In this document: positions 38,950 to 46,994 of the stretch, one piece after another
Layout: every line of letters starts with the position of its first letter
How positions within the stretch are numbered: the stretch's first letter is position 1
NCBI GenBank assembly: GCA_027492255.1
Contig: JAPUFB010000001.1
Coordinates: 62,001 to 126,000 of the forward strand
DNA length: 64,000 nucleotides
Source: Candidatus Saccharimonadota bacterium
GTDB taxonomy: Bacteria; Patescibacteriota; Saccharimonadia; Saccharimonadales; Saccharimonadaceae
Reading direction: 5' to 3'
Made by a program: the position numbers and the translations under genes
The notes under the pieces: generated by a model
Told to the model about the DNA's origin: nothing
What the model saw: only the letters and a program-made list of their open reading frames with translations
Databases searched by the model: none

Positions 38950-40314
38950 TTACGCATATAGTTTTTCTCGAATCTCGGCAACTTGTTCACGAATTGTGAA
39001 GTCTAATTTGATCGCCTTTTCAATTTTCTCAACTGAATGAATTGCTGTTGTATGATCTTTACGACCGAGTTCAACAGAAATACGAGGAAAGCTAAGATGA
39101 AGCTCACTTCGGAGGAGGTACATTGCGATTTGCCGTGGAACAACAATATGTTTATCACGCTTTGCGCTCATAACCTCAGTGGGATCAAGACGAAAATATT
39201 TCGCTGTTTTCTCTATAATTTGTTTTGAGGTGATGTGATGCGGGCGGGAGGAACGAATATTGCCGAGAAGTCCGATTGCCGTTTCAACGTCCGGTTCAAG
39301 ACCTCGTACCTCACAATGAGCGAGTAACTGGTTTAGGGCACCTTCAAGTTCACGGATATTTGTCTTAATATTTTTTGCAAGATACTCGACAGTGTCTGAT
39401 CGTAGTTCAACACCACTCATCGCAGCCTTGGTTGTAAGGATTGCACACCTGGTTTCAAAGTCGGGCATCTGGATATCAATTGTCATACCCCATTCGAATC
39501 GACTTCGAAGACGGTCAGTGAGTGTAGGAATGTTCTTCGGTGGTTTATCAGAACTGAGGATAATCTGTTTATTTGCCTGGTGAAGGGCATTGAATGTGTG
39601 GAAGAATGCTTCTTGAGTTGCTTGTTTACCGGCGATAAATTGTACATCATCAATAATAAGTACATCAACATTACGATATTTATCAGCAAACCCCTTCTTT
39701 TTAAAACGAATACTGTCGAGAAATTCATTAACGAATGTTTCTGAGGTAATATAGAGTACCTCACTTGCTTCGTCGTGTCGTTTGATATCATTACCAATCG
39801 CTTGAATAAGGTGGGTTTTACCGAGACCGACACCACCATAAAGGAAGAGTGGATTGTATTTTGTTCCTGGAAGCTTTGAAACCGCGTGACCCGCAGCATA
39901 GGCGAGATCATTACTTGAGCCAACAATAAAATTATCAAAGGTATAACGGGGATTAAGGCCACTATTTTTCTTCGATGGTGGAGGAGTTGTAGAAAGTGGT
40001 CGTGCAGTCTTGTGCTGCTCCATTGCCTCACTCAAAGGTGACGGGGTTGTGCTATTCGGTTTTTTGGCAGGGCTTCCCTGAATAATATACTCAATCTTAG
40101 TAACGTCTGCCCCGCTTTTTTGTAAGGAAGCAAGGACTTGTGTATTAAACTTTGCTTCAAACTGAGCCTTTGCAATAATATTTGGAACCGCCACAACAGC
40201 AACACTGTCATCCAGAGATATGAACTCACTCGTTTTAAAGAAAGTCACAAAAGCGGCGTGCGAGACGCTAGGCTCGATTTCTCCGAGAACTGATTGCCAT
40301 AGTGAATGACTCAT
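38950..40314 (-). CDS. dnaA: Chromosomal replication initiator DnaA
   Basis: 454 residues from the ATG at 40314, with CCAAGG 8 nt upstream; a GTG at 40341 in frame is rejected. Domain I about 1-75, linker 80-120, AAA+ domain with Walker A LYGGVGLGKTHL at about 158-169 and Walker B VLIIDDVQF, and a domain IV DNA-binding helix with SVELGRKDHTTAIHSVEKI. It binds the boxes next to its own gene and melts the origin. Confidence 0.98.
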   Translation of the reverse strand: MSHSLWQSVLGEIEPSVSHAAFVTFFKTSEFISLDDSVAVVAVPNIIAKAQFEAKFNTQVLASLQKSGADVTKIEYIIQGSPAKKPNSTTPSPLSEAMEQHKTARPLSTTPPPSKKNSGLNPRYTFDNFIVGSSNDLAYAAGHAVSKLPGTKYNPLFLYGGVGLGKTHLIQAIGNDIKRHDEASEVLYITSETFVNEFLDSIRFKKKGFADKYRNVDVLIIDDVQFIAGKQATQEAFFHTFNALHQANKQIILSSDKPPKNIPTLTDRLRSRFEWGMTIDIQMPDFETRCAILTTKAAMSGVELRSDTVEYLAKNIKTNIRELEGALNQLLAHCEVRGLEPDVETAIGLLGNIRSSRPHHITSKQIIEKTAKYFRLDPTEVMSAKRDKHIVVPRQIAMYLLRSELHLSFPRISVELGRKDHTTAIHSVEKIEKAIKLDFTIREQVAEIREKLYA

Positions 40315-40341
40315 TATAAACGCCTTGGTTCGCGTGCCCAC

Positions 40342-40560
40342 CCTTAAACGCTCGCTCGCTTTCCTTTTCCCTCACGATTTCTATTACTTCCTAGTATAGG
40401 GGAGAAGGGTAGTTTTCCACAACCCTCAAAGATAAAGGATATATACATGGGTGAAATAGTCGAAACTTATACACAGCCTTACCGCACCGAAGTAAATGTG
40501 TGGATAACTGTACCGAGTGTGTGGAAAAATACAATATGCAGGTAACGTATTTGACAGACT
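40342..40560. other. Probable origin of replication (oriC)
   Basis: Gap between dnaA and rpmH with four DnaA boxes in 116 nt: TTTTCCACA (40413-40421), TTATACACA (40467-40475), a perfect reverse box TGTGGATAA (40499-40507) and TGTGGAAAA (40520-40528). An A/T-rich stretch around 40430-40450 could be the unwinding element. The gene order rnpA-rpmH-oriC-dnaA-dnaN-recF is the classical one. Confidence 0.85.
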
Positions 40561-40573
40561 TTCAAATCGCTAC

Positions 40574-40602
40574 TTGAGGAAATGCTAGTTTTTTGCTAGG
40601 AT
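40574..40602 (+). promoter_or_regulatory. rpmH promoter, leaderless layout
   Basis: TTGAGG (40574-40579), a 17-nt spacer ending in TTTGC, and TAGGAT (40597-40602). The ATG follows after 9 nt, giving a predicted 3-nt leader. Confidence 0.7.
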
Positions 40603-40611
40603 AGTACAGAT

Positions 40612-40749
40612 ATGCCAAAACGAACGCACCAACCAAAAACCCGCCATCGCGCCCGTGTCCATGGTTTTCGAGCCCGTATGAGCTCAAAAGCTGGACAGCT
40701 TGTATTAAAAGCGCGCCGCCTTAAGGGTCGCAAGAAAATCTCCGTTTAA
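40612..40749 (+). CDS. rpmH: Ribosomal protein bL34
   Basis: 45 residues, very basic. [22 protein letters not shown] and the C-terminal [12 protein letters not shown] are the L34 hallmarks. It belongs to the large ribosomal subunit. There is no Shine-Dalgarno; the ATG is 9 nt past the -10 box. A hairpin separates it from rnpA. Confidence 0.98.
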   Translation: MPKRTHQPKTRHRARVHGFRARMSSKAGQLVLKARRLKGRKKISV

Positions 40750-40779
40750 CGAGCACTGTTTTGTTGATCTGCTATTACT

Positions 40780-40803
40780 TCCGCCGAAGCTCGGCGGAGT
40801 TTT
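40780..40803 (+). terminator. Terminator of rpmH
   Basis: 8-bp stem TCCGCCGA/TCGGCGGA with a 3-nt loop, followed by GTTTT. Confidence 0.75.
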
Positions 40804-40856
40804 AGGTGTAAACTCCATACAGAGATATAGAAAACAACCCCTCAATTACTATCGTT

Positions 40857-40862
40857 TATACT
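40857..40862 (+). promoter_or_regulatory. -10 box of rnpA, leaderless layout
   Basis: TATACT followed by 9 nt and the rnpA ATG (40872). The -35 region is weak. Confidence 0.5.
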
Positions 40863-40871
40863 AAATACATA

Positions 40872-41228
40872 ATGATTCATCGAAAGTATCGTTTTCACGG
40901 CCATGGGGGACTAAGATACCTCTATAAAAACGGACAAACAGCCCGAAACCGTTCGGTGATGATTCGCTCAATCGAGAATCCTACACGACCACGTAGTCGA
41001 TATGTCGTAATTATCGCCAAGAAAATCGTCAAATCAGCGGTTGGCCGAAACAGGATTCGTCGACGAGTATACGAAGTGTTGCGTCGTCATATGTCAGAGC
41101 TGACTCCACATCACGATATTGCTGTGACGGTTTTTGCTGCAGACTTTATGACTATTTCAGGAGCGGAACTTGAACGGAGTGTTCTTGAGGTGCTCTCTCA
41201 GGCTCACCTCTATCGTCCAAAACAGTAA
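40872..41228 (+). CDS. rnpA: Ribonuclease P protein component
   Basis: 118 residues. N-terminal YRFHGHGGLRYLYKNG replaces the usual RRxxDF start, but the family core is clear: SRYVVIIAKKIVKSAVGRNRIRRRVYEVLR contains the RNR basic motif. It helps the RNase P RNA cut tRNA 5' leaders. Between rpmH and yidC as usual. Confidence 0.92.
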   Translation: MIHRKYRFHGHGGLRYLYKNGQTARNRSVMIRSIENPTRPRSRYVVIIAKKIVKSAVGRNRIRRRVYEVLRRHMSELTPHHDIAVTVFAADFMTISGAELERSVLEVLSQAHLYRPKQ

Positions 41229-41249
41229 TCTGCTACACTAGAAAGTAGT

Positions 41250-42194
41250 ATGAGTTTTTTCGATACCCTTATCGTTCAACCGATATTCAACTTACTCATG
41301 GCGATCTACGGAATCATTCCGGGGTCTGATTTTGGTATTGCGCTCATAATCTTCACAGTACTTGTACGCTTAATTATGTGGCCATTAGTGAAGAAGCAAT
41401 TGCATCAAACAAAAATTCAGCGTCAAATCCAACCAGAACTGAAGAAAATCAAAGCTAAAGCCAATGGCGATAAACAGCTTGAAGGACAGTTGATGTTGGA
41501 ACTCTATCGAACAAAAGGAGTTAATCCACTTGGTAGTATTGGCTTATTGTTTATTCAGCTTCCGATATTTATCGCTCTCTATCAAGTGGTTAATATAATA
41601 TCCACACAGAAAGACAAAATAGGCGTCTTTACCTATGATGTTCTTGAAAAACTCGGACCTATTCACACGATTGTTACCGACCCTAAGAACCTTAATGAAA
41701 CGCTACTTGGTCTTGTAAATCTGGGCAAGCATGCGTTTGAGAATGGGACGATCTACTGGCCAGTTATGGTTATCGCCGTTGTTGCGTCGATTCTACAATA
41801 CATCCAGTCAAAACAAGTCATGCCAAAAATTGAAAAAGGAAAGAAGCTTCGTGATATCATGGCGGCTTCCGCAAACGGCCAACAACCAGATGCAACAGAG
41901 ATGAGCACAGCAATGAGTAATGGCATGGTGAAGTTTTTCCCAATCATGACCTTCATGTTCCTTATCTATGTGCCGGGCGCGCTTGGTCTGTATTACCTCG
42001 TTTCCAGCCTCGTGGCTATTATTCAACAACATCTCGTTCTTTCTCGCGACGTCGAGGAAATGGAAGAACTAGCCGACAGCGCTGAAGTTCTTCCAGAAAT
42101 CGGCGCCTCAAAACAAACAAGTGTTCGCGTCATAAAGGCGCAAGAAGCAACCGTCGTAAACCCTTCTGCAAAGAAGAAACATAAACGGAGGTAG
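41250..42194 (+). CDS. yidC: Membrane protein insertase YidC
   Basis: 314 residues, short YidC without the large periplasmic domain. An N-terminal helix, then a positively charged loop (KKQLHQTKIQRQIQPELKKIKAK), helices around GLLFIQLPIFIALYQVV and MVKFFPIMTFMFLIYVPGALGLYYLVSS, and a basic tail. Inserts membrane proteins with or without SecYEG, here likely including the many pilins and T4SS subunits. An extended TGC-TACACT box lies 10 nt before the ATG. Confidence 0.96.
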   Translation: MSFFDTLIVQPIFNLLMAIYGIIPGSDFGIALIIFTVLVRLIMWPLVKKQLHQTKIQRQIQPELKKIKAKANGDKQLEGQLMLELYRTKGVNPLGSIGLLFIQLPIFIALYQVVNIISTQKDKIGVFTYDVLEKLGPIHTIVTDPKNLNETLLGLVNLGKHAFENGTIYWPVMVIAVVASILQYIQSKQVMPKIEKGKKLRDIMAASANGQQPDATEMSTAMSNGMVKFFPIMTFMFLIYVPGALGLYYLVSSLVAIIQQHLVLSRDVEEMEELADSAEVLPEIGASKQTSVRVIKAQEATVVNPSAKKKHKRR

Positions 42195-42199
42195 TTACC

Positions 42200-42694
42200 A
42201 TGGACCGGGAAGAATCAATTTTATTTGCGAAAAAATACCTAGAAGACATCTTGTCATTCTTTGGATTAAACACAGATGTTCACGCTAGCGCCGATGAGGA
42301 AGTGATCGAACTCAGTGTTCCATCAACAGGACTCAACGCCTTTCTTATCGGACAACGCGGCGACACGCTTCGTAACTTACAGCACCTGCTCTCAACCGTC
42401 CTGCGCAATAAAGACGCTGCACTGGTTCGTGTTAATGTCGATATTGCCGACTACAAGAGGCAACGAAACGATCGTTTGAAAGAACTAGCTGAAGAGTGGG
42501 CAAAAGATGTCCTAGAGACGGGACGGACAATGGAACTACGTCCAATGAATGCAGCTGAACGACGCGTCGTGCACCAAGCAATTGGTGACTATGGTGATCT
42601 TGAGACGCACTCTGAAGGAGAAGGCCGCGACCGACATATCATCCTTAGTAAAAAATCTGGCTCTGACTCAGAGTCGGCTGACGAAGAAGGGTAG
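42200..42694 (+). CDS. khpB: KhpB/Jag RNA-binding protein
   Basis: 164 residues. KH domain (FLIGQRGDTLRNLQHLLSTVLRN, carrying the GxxG-like GQRG loop) followed by an R3H domain (MNAAERRVVHQAI, R and H in place). The N-terminal Jag segment is short (EESILFAKKYLEDILSFFG). Binds RNA and affects cell wall and division in other bacteria. GGAGG precedes the ATG; directly after yidC as usual. Confidence 0.93.
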   Translation: MDREESILFAKKYLEDILSFFGLNTDVHASADEEVIELSVPSTGLNAFLIGQRGDTLRNLQHLLSTVLRNKDAALVRVNVDIADYKRQRNDRLKELAEEWAKDVLETGRTMELRPMNAAERRVVHQAIGDYGDLETHSEGEGRDRHIILSKKSGSDSESADEEG

Positions 42695-42698
42695 ACTT

Positions 42699-43136
42699 TT
42701 ATTCCGCTTGTTTTTTGAAGACAATCCTCGAGTAGAGGACATAGTTCCATATGAGCGAGGCAACTGTCGCAGCCAGCTTGGCAGCGAGAAGCGTGATATC
42801 ATCGCCGAATCCTAGAGGTGCGATAAGTGGCGAGAGTGTATTTATGATGAGCGTCTGAATACCCCAGAGCCCAAAGAGTGTCACGAGCGTAAATAGTAAC
42901 ATCTGTTTTTTGAGATCGCCGCCCTCACTCTGGAAGGTAAATTTTTTGTTGGCAAAAAAGCTGAACACGAAGGCAGTACCAGTTGAAACTACATTGGCAA
43001 TGAGCGGATTAAGCCCCAAGGCCTTAAGTGCAAACAAAATACCAAAATCAATCGCTGTGTTCGTACCGCCCACAAGGATAAAACGGGCTTTCTCGCCGAG
43101 ACTATTTTTTATCTTTTGGTCCACAGTGATATTCAT
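42699..43136 (-). CDS. GtrA-like membrane protein
   Basis: 145 residues from the ATG at 43136; a TTG at 43142 in frame is not needed. Four membrane helices beginning RFILVGGTNTAIDFGILFAL and with FFANKKFTF, the GtrA family pattern. GtrA proteins are thought to flip undecaprenyl-linked sugars made by a GtrB-type transferase. It overlaps the upstream GtrB-like gene by 35 nt, so the two form a pair. Confidence 0.9.
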   Translation of the reverse strand: MNITVDQKIKNSLGEKARFILVGGTNTAIDFGILFALKALGLNPLIANVVSTGTAFVFSFFANKKFTFQSEGGDLKKQMLLFTLVTLFGLWGIQTLIINTLSPLIAPLGFGDDITLLAAKLAATVASLIWNYVLYSRIVFKKQAE

Positions 43137-44046
43137 CGACAAGATAGAGCGGTCGACCCTTAGTTTCGTTGAAGATACGGCCGATATATTCGCCGATAAT
43201 ACCCAGGCTGAGAAGTTGAATACCCCCGAGGAAGAGAATCACCGCCATCATCGATGGATACCCCGCCAGGTCGTTGCCCCAGAGCAGCGTCTTGATAATA
43301 ATCCAGACAATATAGAGGAAAGCAACAAACGAGACGAGCATACCCATGATTGTCGAAAAACGAAGCGGTGCAATCGTGAAAGAGGTGATACCATCAACCG
43401 CGAGGTTGATGAGTTTGCTGTAGTTCCATTTTGTGACGCCAGCGAGTCGTGGGTCACGGTCGTAGAGAATTTCTTTTTTCTTGTAGCCTATCCAGCTAAA
43501 CATACCTTTCGCATTGCGCTCAGATTCTCGCAGGGAGCGGAGTGCATCGATGCAACGGCGGTTAATGAGACGAAAATCTCCCGAATCGCGTTGAATTGGA
43601 ACATTGGTTGAGTGTTGTAGAACATCATAAAACCATTTTGAGGTCTTTTTCTTGAACCAGGTTTCACCGGCACGACTGCGGCGACGGGCATAGACATCAT
43701 CGAAACCCTGTTCCCAGTAGGTGATCATCTCAGGGATAAGTTCGGGTGGATCTTGGAGATCAGCATCAACTACCACTAACGCATCACCAGTTGCGTGATC
43801 AAAGCCAGCAATCATACCCTTTTCTTTACCAAAATTTCGGGCAAGATTCACGAAGCTGACGCGCGAGTCTTTTTCTGCGTAGGATTTAATCATCTCAAGC
43901 GTTTTATCGCGGCTGCCGTCGTTGACGAAGAGAAACTCCCATTCGTATTTCTTGTTTTCGTTTGCGAGGGCATCGAGGCGCGCATAGAGAGGATCGAGCA
44001 CTTCTTCTTCGTTATATGCCGGTATGAGAACAGTGATTCTTTTCAT
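43102..44046 (-). CDS. GtrB/DPM1-type glycosyltransferase family 2
   Basis: 314 residues. GT2 domain with VLIPAYNEEEVL, VNDGSRDKT and DADLQDPPELI (the DxD metal site), then PIQRDSGDFRLINR. Two C-terminal helices (IMGMLVSFVAFLYIVWIII and MAVILFLGGIQLLSLGIIGEYIG). Transfers a sugar from a nucleotide to undecaprenyl phosphate on the inner face of the membrane; GtrA next to it would flip the product. Confidence 0.92.
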   Translation of the reverse strand: MKRITVLIPAYNEEEVLDPLYARLDALANENKKYEWEFLFVNDGSRDKTLEMIKSYAEKDSRVSFVNLARNFGKEKGMIAGFDHATGDALVVVDADLQDPPELIPEMITYWEQGFDDVYARRRSRAGETWFKKKTSKWFYDVLQHSTNVPIQRDSGDFRLINRRCIDALRSLRESERNAKGMFSWIGYKKKEILYDRDPRLAGVTKWNYSKLINLAVDGITSFTIAPLRFSTIMGMLVSFVAFLYIVWIIIKTLLWGNDLAGYPSMMAVILFLGGIQLLSLGIIGEYIGRIFNETKGRPLYLVDEYHCGPKDKK

Positions 44047-44054
44047 AGTACCTC

Positions 44055-45146
44055 TTATTGTAACACCTTGTCGTAGATGCTTTTGGTCTGCTCGGCCATG
44101 CGTTTCCAGGAGAAGCGGGTGACACGTATCTGGCCTTTTTTAATGAGATCGGCACGGAGTTGTTTGTCGTCCTGGAGTTTTTTTATCGCCTTGACCAGAT
44201 CATCTGTTGAATAGGGGTCAAAGTATAGGGCGGCATCACCGGCCACCTCTGGGAGACACGTAGCTGTACTGGAGATAACAGGGCAATCTTCGTACATGGC
44301 CTCGAGCAGGGGAATATGGAAGCCTTCTGACAGGGAAGCGACGACATAGGCTTCGGCATTTTGAAACGCCCACCGTTTTTCACCATCAGATATAAATCCA
44401 AGGAAATGTACATCATTTATCACGTGTTCATCTACGTACTTTTCTAATTGTTCGTAGAAGTAATCTTTCTTACCAGCGAGGGCAAGCTGTAAGCCGGGCT
44501 GCGTTTTTTTGAGCTCAGCAAATGCTTCAATTATGCGTTGAATATTTTTATATGGAAATGCGTTTCCAACCCAGAATAAAAACTTTTTGCCAGCGAGGTC
44601 TTTGATTGGTTCTGGCGTGACATCAAATGGATCGCCTGACTCAAGCGTGACAAATATTTTGTCGGCATGCTTGCCGTGCATAAAATTCACCAGATCGTGT
44701 TTTACGTATTCAGTCGGACACACAATTGCCTTAGCCCGGGTAATGGTGAGCCAGATAAGAAAGGTGAAAATCCATTTCCGTATCTTATACATGACTGGAT
44801 TCATATCGACGTTTTCAAAGCGGATTAGGGTCGTATCATGAATTGTCGTCACAGCCGGACGAAAGAAAAACAGGGGCTGTTGAGGCATCGTAAAATGTAC
44901 CAAATTGGCTCGTGTTGCCCTTATTGGCCGCTGAAAGGATACTTGTTCGCCGAAGGAGTAGCTTTTTTGGTCGGCCGGCATGATAGTAAACTTCGGCAAT
45001 AGTTTCTGCCATTTTGCGACGTATTCACTCGGTACTAGTACTGTATAGTCATATCCTCCGAGGGCGTGTAGCTCGGTGAGGAGATGCTGAGTGTAGCGGC
45101 CAGTCGAGGTTTCAAGGGTGCGTGCGTCTATCGTGATTCGTTTCAT
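44055..45146 (-). CDS. Glycosyltransferase family 4
   Basis: 363 residues from MKRITIDARTLETSTGRY at 45146, behind AGGGAG; the ATG at 45167 is rejected. GT-B fold with the C-terminal donor motif: KFLFWVGNAFPYKNIQRIIEAF, ASLSEGFHIPLLEAM (E-x7-E) and CPVISSTATCLPEVAGDAA. Probably a mannosyl- or rhamnosyltransferase of a surface glycan. Start and stop of neighbours overlap as ATGA. Confidence 0.9.
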   Translation of the reverse strand: MKRITIDARTLETSTGRYTQHLLTELHALGGYDYTVLVPSEYVAKWQKLLPKFTIMPADQKSYSFGEQVSFQRPIRATRANLVHFTMPQQPLFFFRPAVTTIHDTTLIRFENVDMNPVMYKIRKWIFTFLIWLTITRAKAIVCPTEYVKHDLVNFMHGKHADKIFVTLESGDPFDVTPEPIKDLAGKKFLFWVGNAFPYKNIQRIIEAFAELKKTQPGLQLALAGKKDYFYEQLEKYVDEHVINDVHFLGFISDGEKRWAFQNAEAYVVASLSEGFHIPLLEAMYEDCPVISSTATCLPEVAGDAALYFDPYSTDDLVKAIKKLQDDKQLRADLIKKGQIRVTRFSWKRMAEQTKSIYDKVLQ

Positions 45147-46150
45147 ATTCTCCCTGTTACCTTCCATAGGAAATTCCTTAATTTTCGCAGTCGCGTACTA
45201 TTGCGCGGCAAGTCTTTCACAAGGATATCAAGTATATATCCAGGAGTTACATGCATGTCAGCTTGAATTTTCTTTCGCTCGCGGGATTTTTTGGGAAGAA
45301 GTGTGAGGAATTTAACAAATCCTTTGAGGGCCGGCCAGCCTTCACCCCGCACCACCGCACTCAAGAAAAACGTGCTGTAGGCGATCCAAAAACGGGGCCA
45401 GATAATCTTCTTGAGAACTTTTGGCACATTCTTCACAAGTACCATCGGCATATTTTTAAACGTCTGGTAGGTCATGAAGCCGCTTTTCATGCGTTTGCTC
45501 GTGCCGTTGATGCGGTGATAGACGATTGATTTTGGCACGTAGCGCACTTTCCATCCGGCTAACTGGGCGCGGAAGCTGATATCGACATCTTCGTAGTAGG
45601 CAAAAAAGTCTTCATCGAAGATACCGATTTGTCGGAGCATCGGGATTGAATACAAGGTTGCGCCGCCCGTCGCACCAAAGACTAGTTCTGGAGTTTTGTA
45701 GGCATCTGGCGTGACTAGTTCCTCGCGGCCTCGAGGATACGGAAGTCCCCAGACGGTCATGAAATCACCAGTAGTATCAAATGTCTTGTGGTCCGCCGAC
45801 ATCATACAGCCGGTCGTGATGCCAATCTGGTCTTTCAACTGCTCGGTGAGTCCTTCGAGCCAGTAGCGATCAGCGACCGCATCATTATTAAAAAGCGCTA
45901 CAGCATCGAACTCATGGTCGAACGCGTAGCGGATACCGGTATTGACCCCACCGTCAAAGCCAAGATTGACAGGGTTGTAGAGAGGGATGATTGTATCTCC
46001 GTACGACTCCAGGATCTGCTTCGATGAATCATTCGAGCCATTCTCAACGACAATCAGGGTATTTTCCTGGCTTTGCGCCAGAATAGAATCGATCGCCTCA
46101 GCGAGAAAATCTTCACCGTTAAAATTGGGAATCACAACCGCTGTTTTCAT
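45143..46150 (-). CDS. Glycosyltransferase family 2, rhamnosyltransferase-like
   Basis: 335 residues. VVIPNFNGEDFLAEAIDSIL, VVENGSNDSSKQIL, LFNNDAVADRYWLEGL and FGATGGATLYSIPMLRQIG, then DEDFFAYYEDVDISFRAQ, as in family 2 rhamnosyltransferases. The C-terminal part has basic and hydrophobic stretches that may contact the membrane. First gene of the leftward sugar operon; starts divergently from the ABC exporter. Confidence 0.9.
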   Translation of the reverse strand: MKTAVVIPNFNGEDFLAEAIDSILAQSQENTLIVVENGSNDSSKQILESYGDTIIPLYNPVNLGFDGGVNTGIRYAFDHEFDAVALFNNDAVADRYWLEGLTEQLKDQIGITTGCMMSADHKTFDTTGDFMTVWGLPYPRGREELVTPDAYKTPELVFGATGGATLYSIPMLRQIGIFDEDFFAYYEDVDISFRAQLAGWKVRYVPKSIVYHRINGTSKRMKSGFMTYQTFKNMPMVLVKNVPKVLKKIIWPRFWIAYSTFFLSAVVRGEGWPALKGFVKFLTLLPKKSRERKKIQADMHVTPGYILDILVKDLPRNSTRLRKLRNFLWKVTGRI

Positions 46151-46166
46151 ATCTCTGTATCTATCT

Positions 46167-46172
46167 TATAAT
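46167..46172 (+). promoter_or_regulatory. -10 box of the ABC exporter operon
   Basis: Consensus TATAAT, 12 nt before the permease ATG; predicted leader about 6 nt, with AAGGG (46174-46178) upstream of the expected +1. The gap to the divergent transferase is only 34 nt. Confidence 0.5.
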
Positions 46173-46184
46173 TAAGGGCAACGT

Positions 46185-46994
46185 ATGTCACTAAAAAACG
46201 TCTTTAGCCGGAGGAACAGGATCCTGTTACGCGAACTTGTCGTAACGGACTTTAAATTACGCTATCAGGGGTCAGCCCTCGGCTACTTGTGGTCAGTCTT
46301 AAAGCCACTTTTTCTTTTTGCCATCCTCTATGTCGTGTTTGAGAAGTTCCTGAGACTCGGGCGCGATATCGAACATTTCCCTGTGTACCTCTTGCTTGGA
46401 ACGGTCCTATGGTCATTCTTTACTGAGGCGACCATCAACGGACTACAGTCTATCGTGAGTCGCGGTGATCTGATACGAAAGATTAATTTTCCAAAGTACA
46501 TCATAGTTTTATCGAGTACAGTCTCCGCGCTCATTAACCTCGTGATTAATATGTTCGTCGTGCTCGGGTTTTGTCTCGTCAACAATGTCCCCTTGAGTAT
46601 GTCGGCTCTCTGGGTTATTCCACTTGTTATTGAGCTCTATGTGTTTAGTCTCGGTATCGCTTTTTTCCTTGCCTCCATCAACGCAAAGCTTCGGGATGTC
46701 GGGTATTTGTGGGAGATATTCCTACAGGCTGCTTTCTATGCGACACCGATCCTCTACCCTTTGCAGATGGTTGATCAATTCAGCCACGCCGCTGTGCAAG
46801 GCATAATGCTTAATCCAGTTGCGCAGATTATCCAGGATATCCGGTTCAACCTTGTGACACACGACACAGTCACGGGCTGGCAGATACTTCCTATCTGGGC
46901 ACAGTACATACCGTTTGCGATCATTATCATCGTTCTTCTCCTGGGTGCGTATTATTTCAACAAGAATTCAAAATTCTTTGCGGAGGAAGTGTAG
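46185..46994 (+). CDS. wzm: ABC-2 type polysaccharide export permease (Wzm-like)
   Basis: 269 residues, six membrane helices. RELVVTDFKLRYQGSALGYLWSVLKP is the family N-terminus; a re-entrant region follows, and NPVAQIIQDIRF lies near the C-terminus. Forms the membrane channel that exports undecaprenyl-linked glycan chains with the ATPase encoded directly after it. Confidence 0.92.
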   Translation: MSLKNVFSRRNRILLRELVVTDFKLRYQGSALGYLWSVLKPLFLFAILYVVFEKFLRLGRDIEHFPVYLLLGTVLWSFFTEATINGLQSIVSRGDLIRKINFPKYIIVLSSTVSALINLVINMFVVLGFCLVNNVPLSMSALWVIPLVIELYVFSLGIAFFLASINAKLRDVGYLWEIFLQAAFYATPILYPLQMVDQFSHAAVQGIMLNPVAQIIQDIRFNLVTHDTVTGWQILPIWAQYIPFAIIIIVLLLGAYYFNKNSKFFAEEV

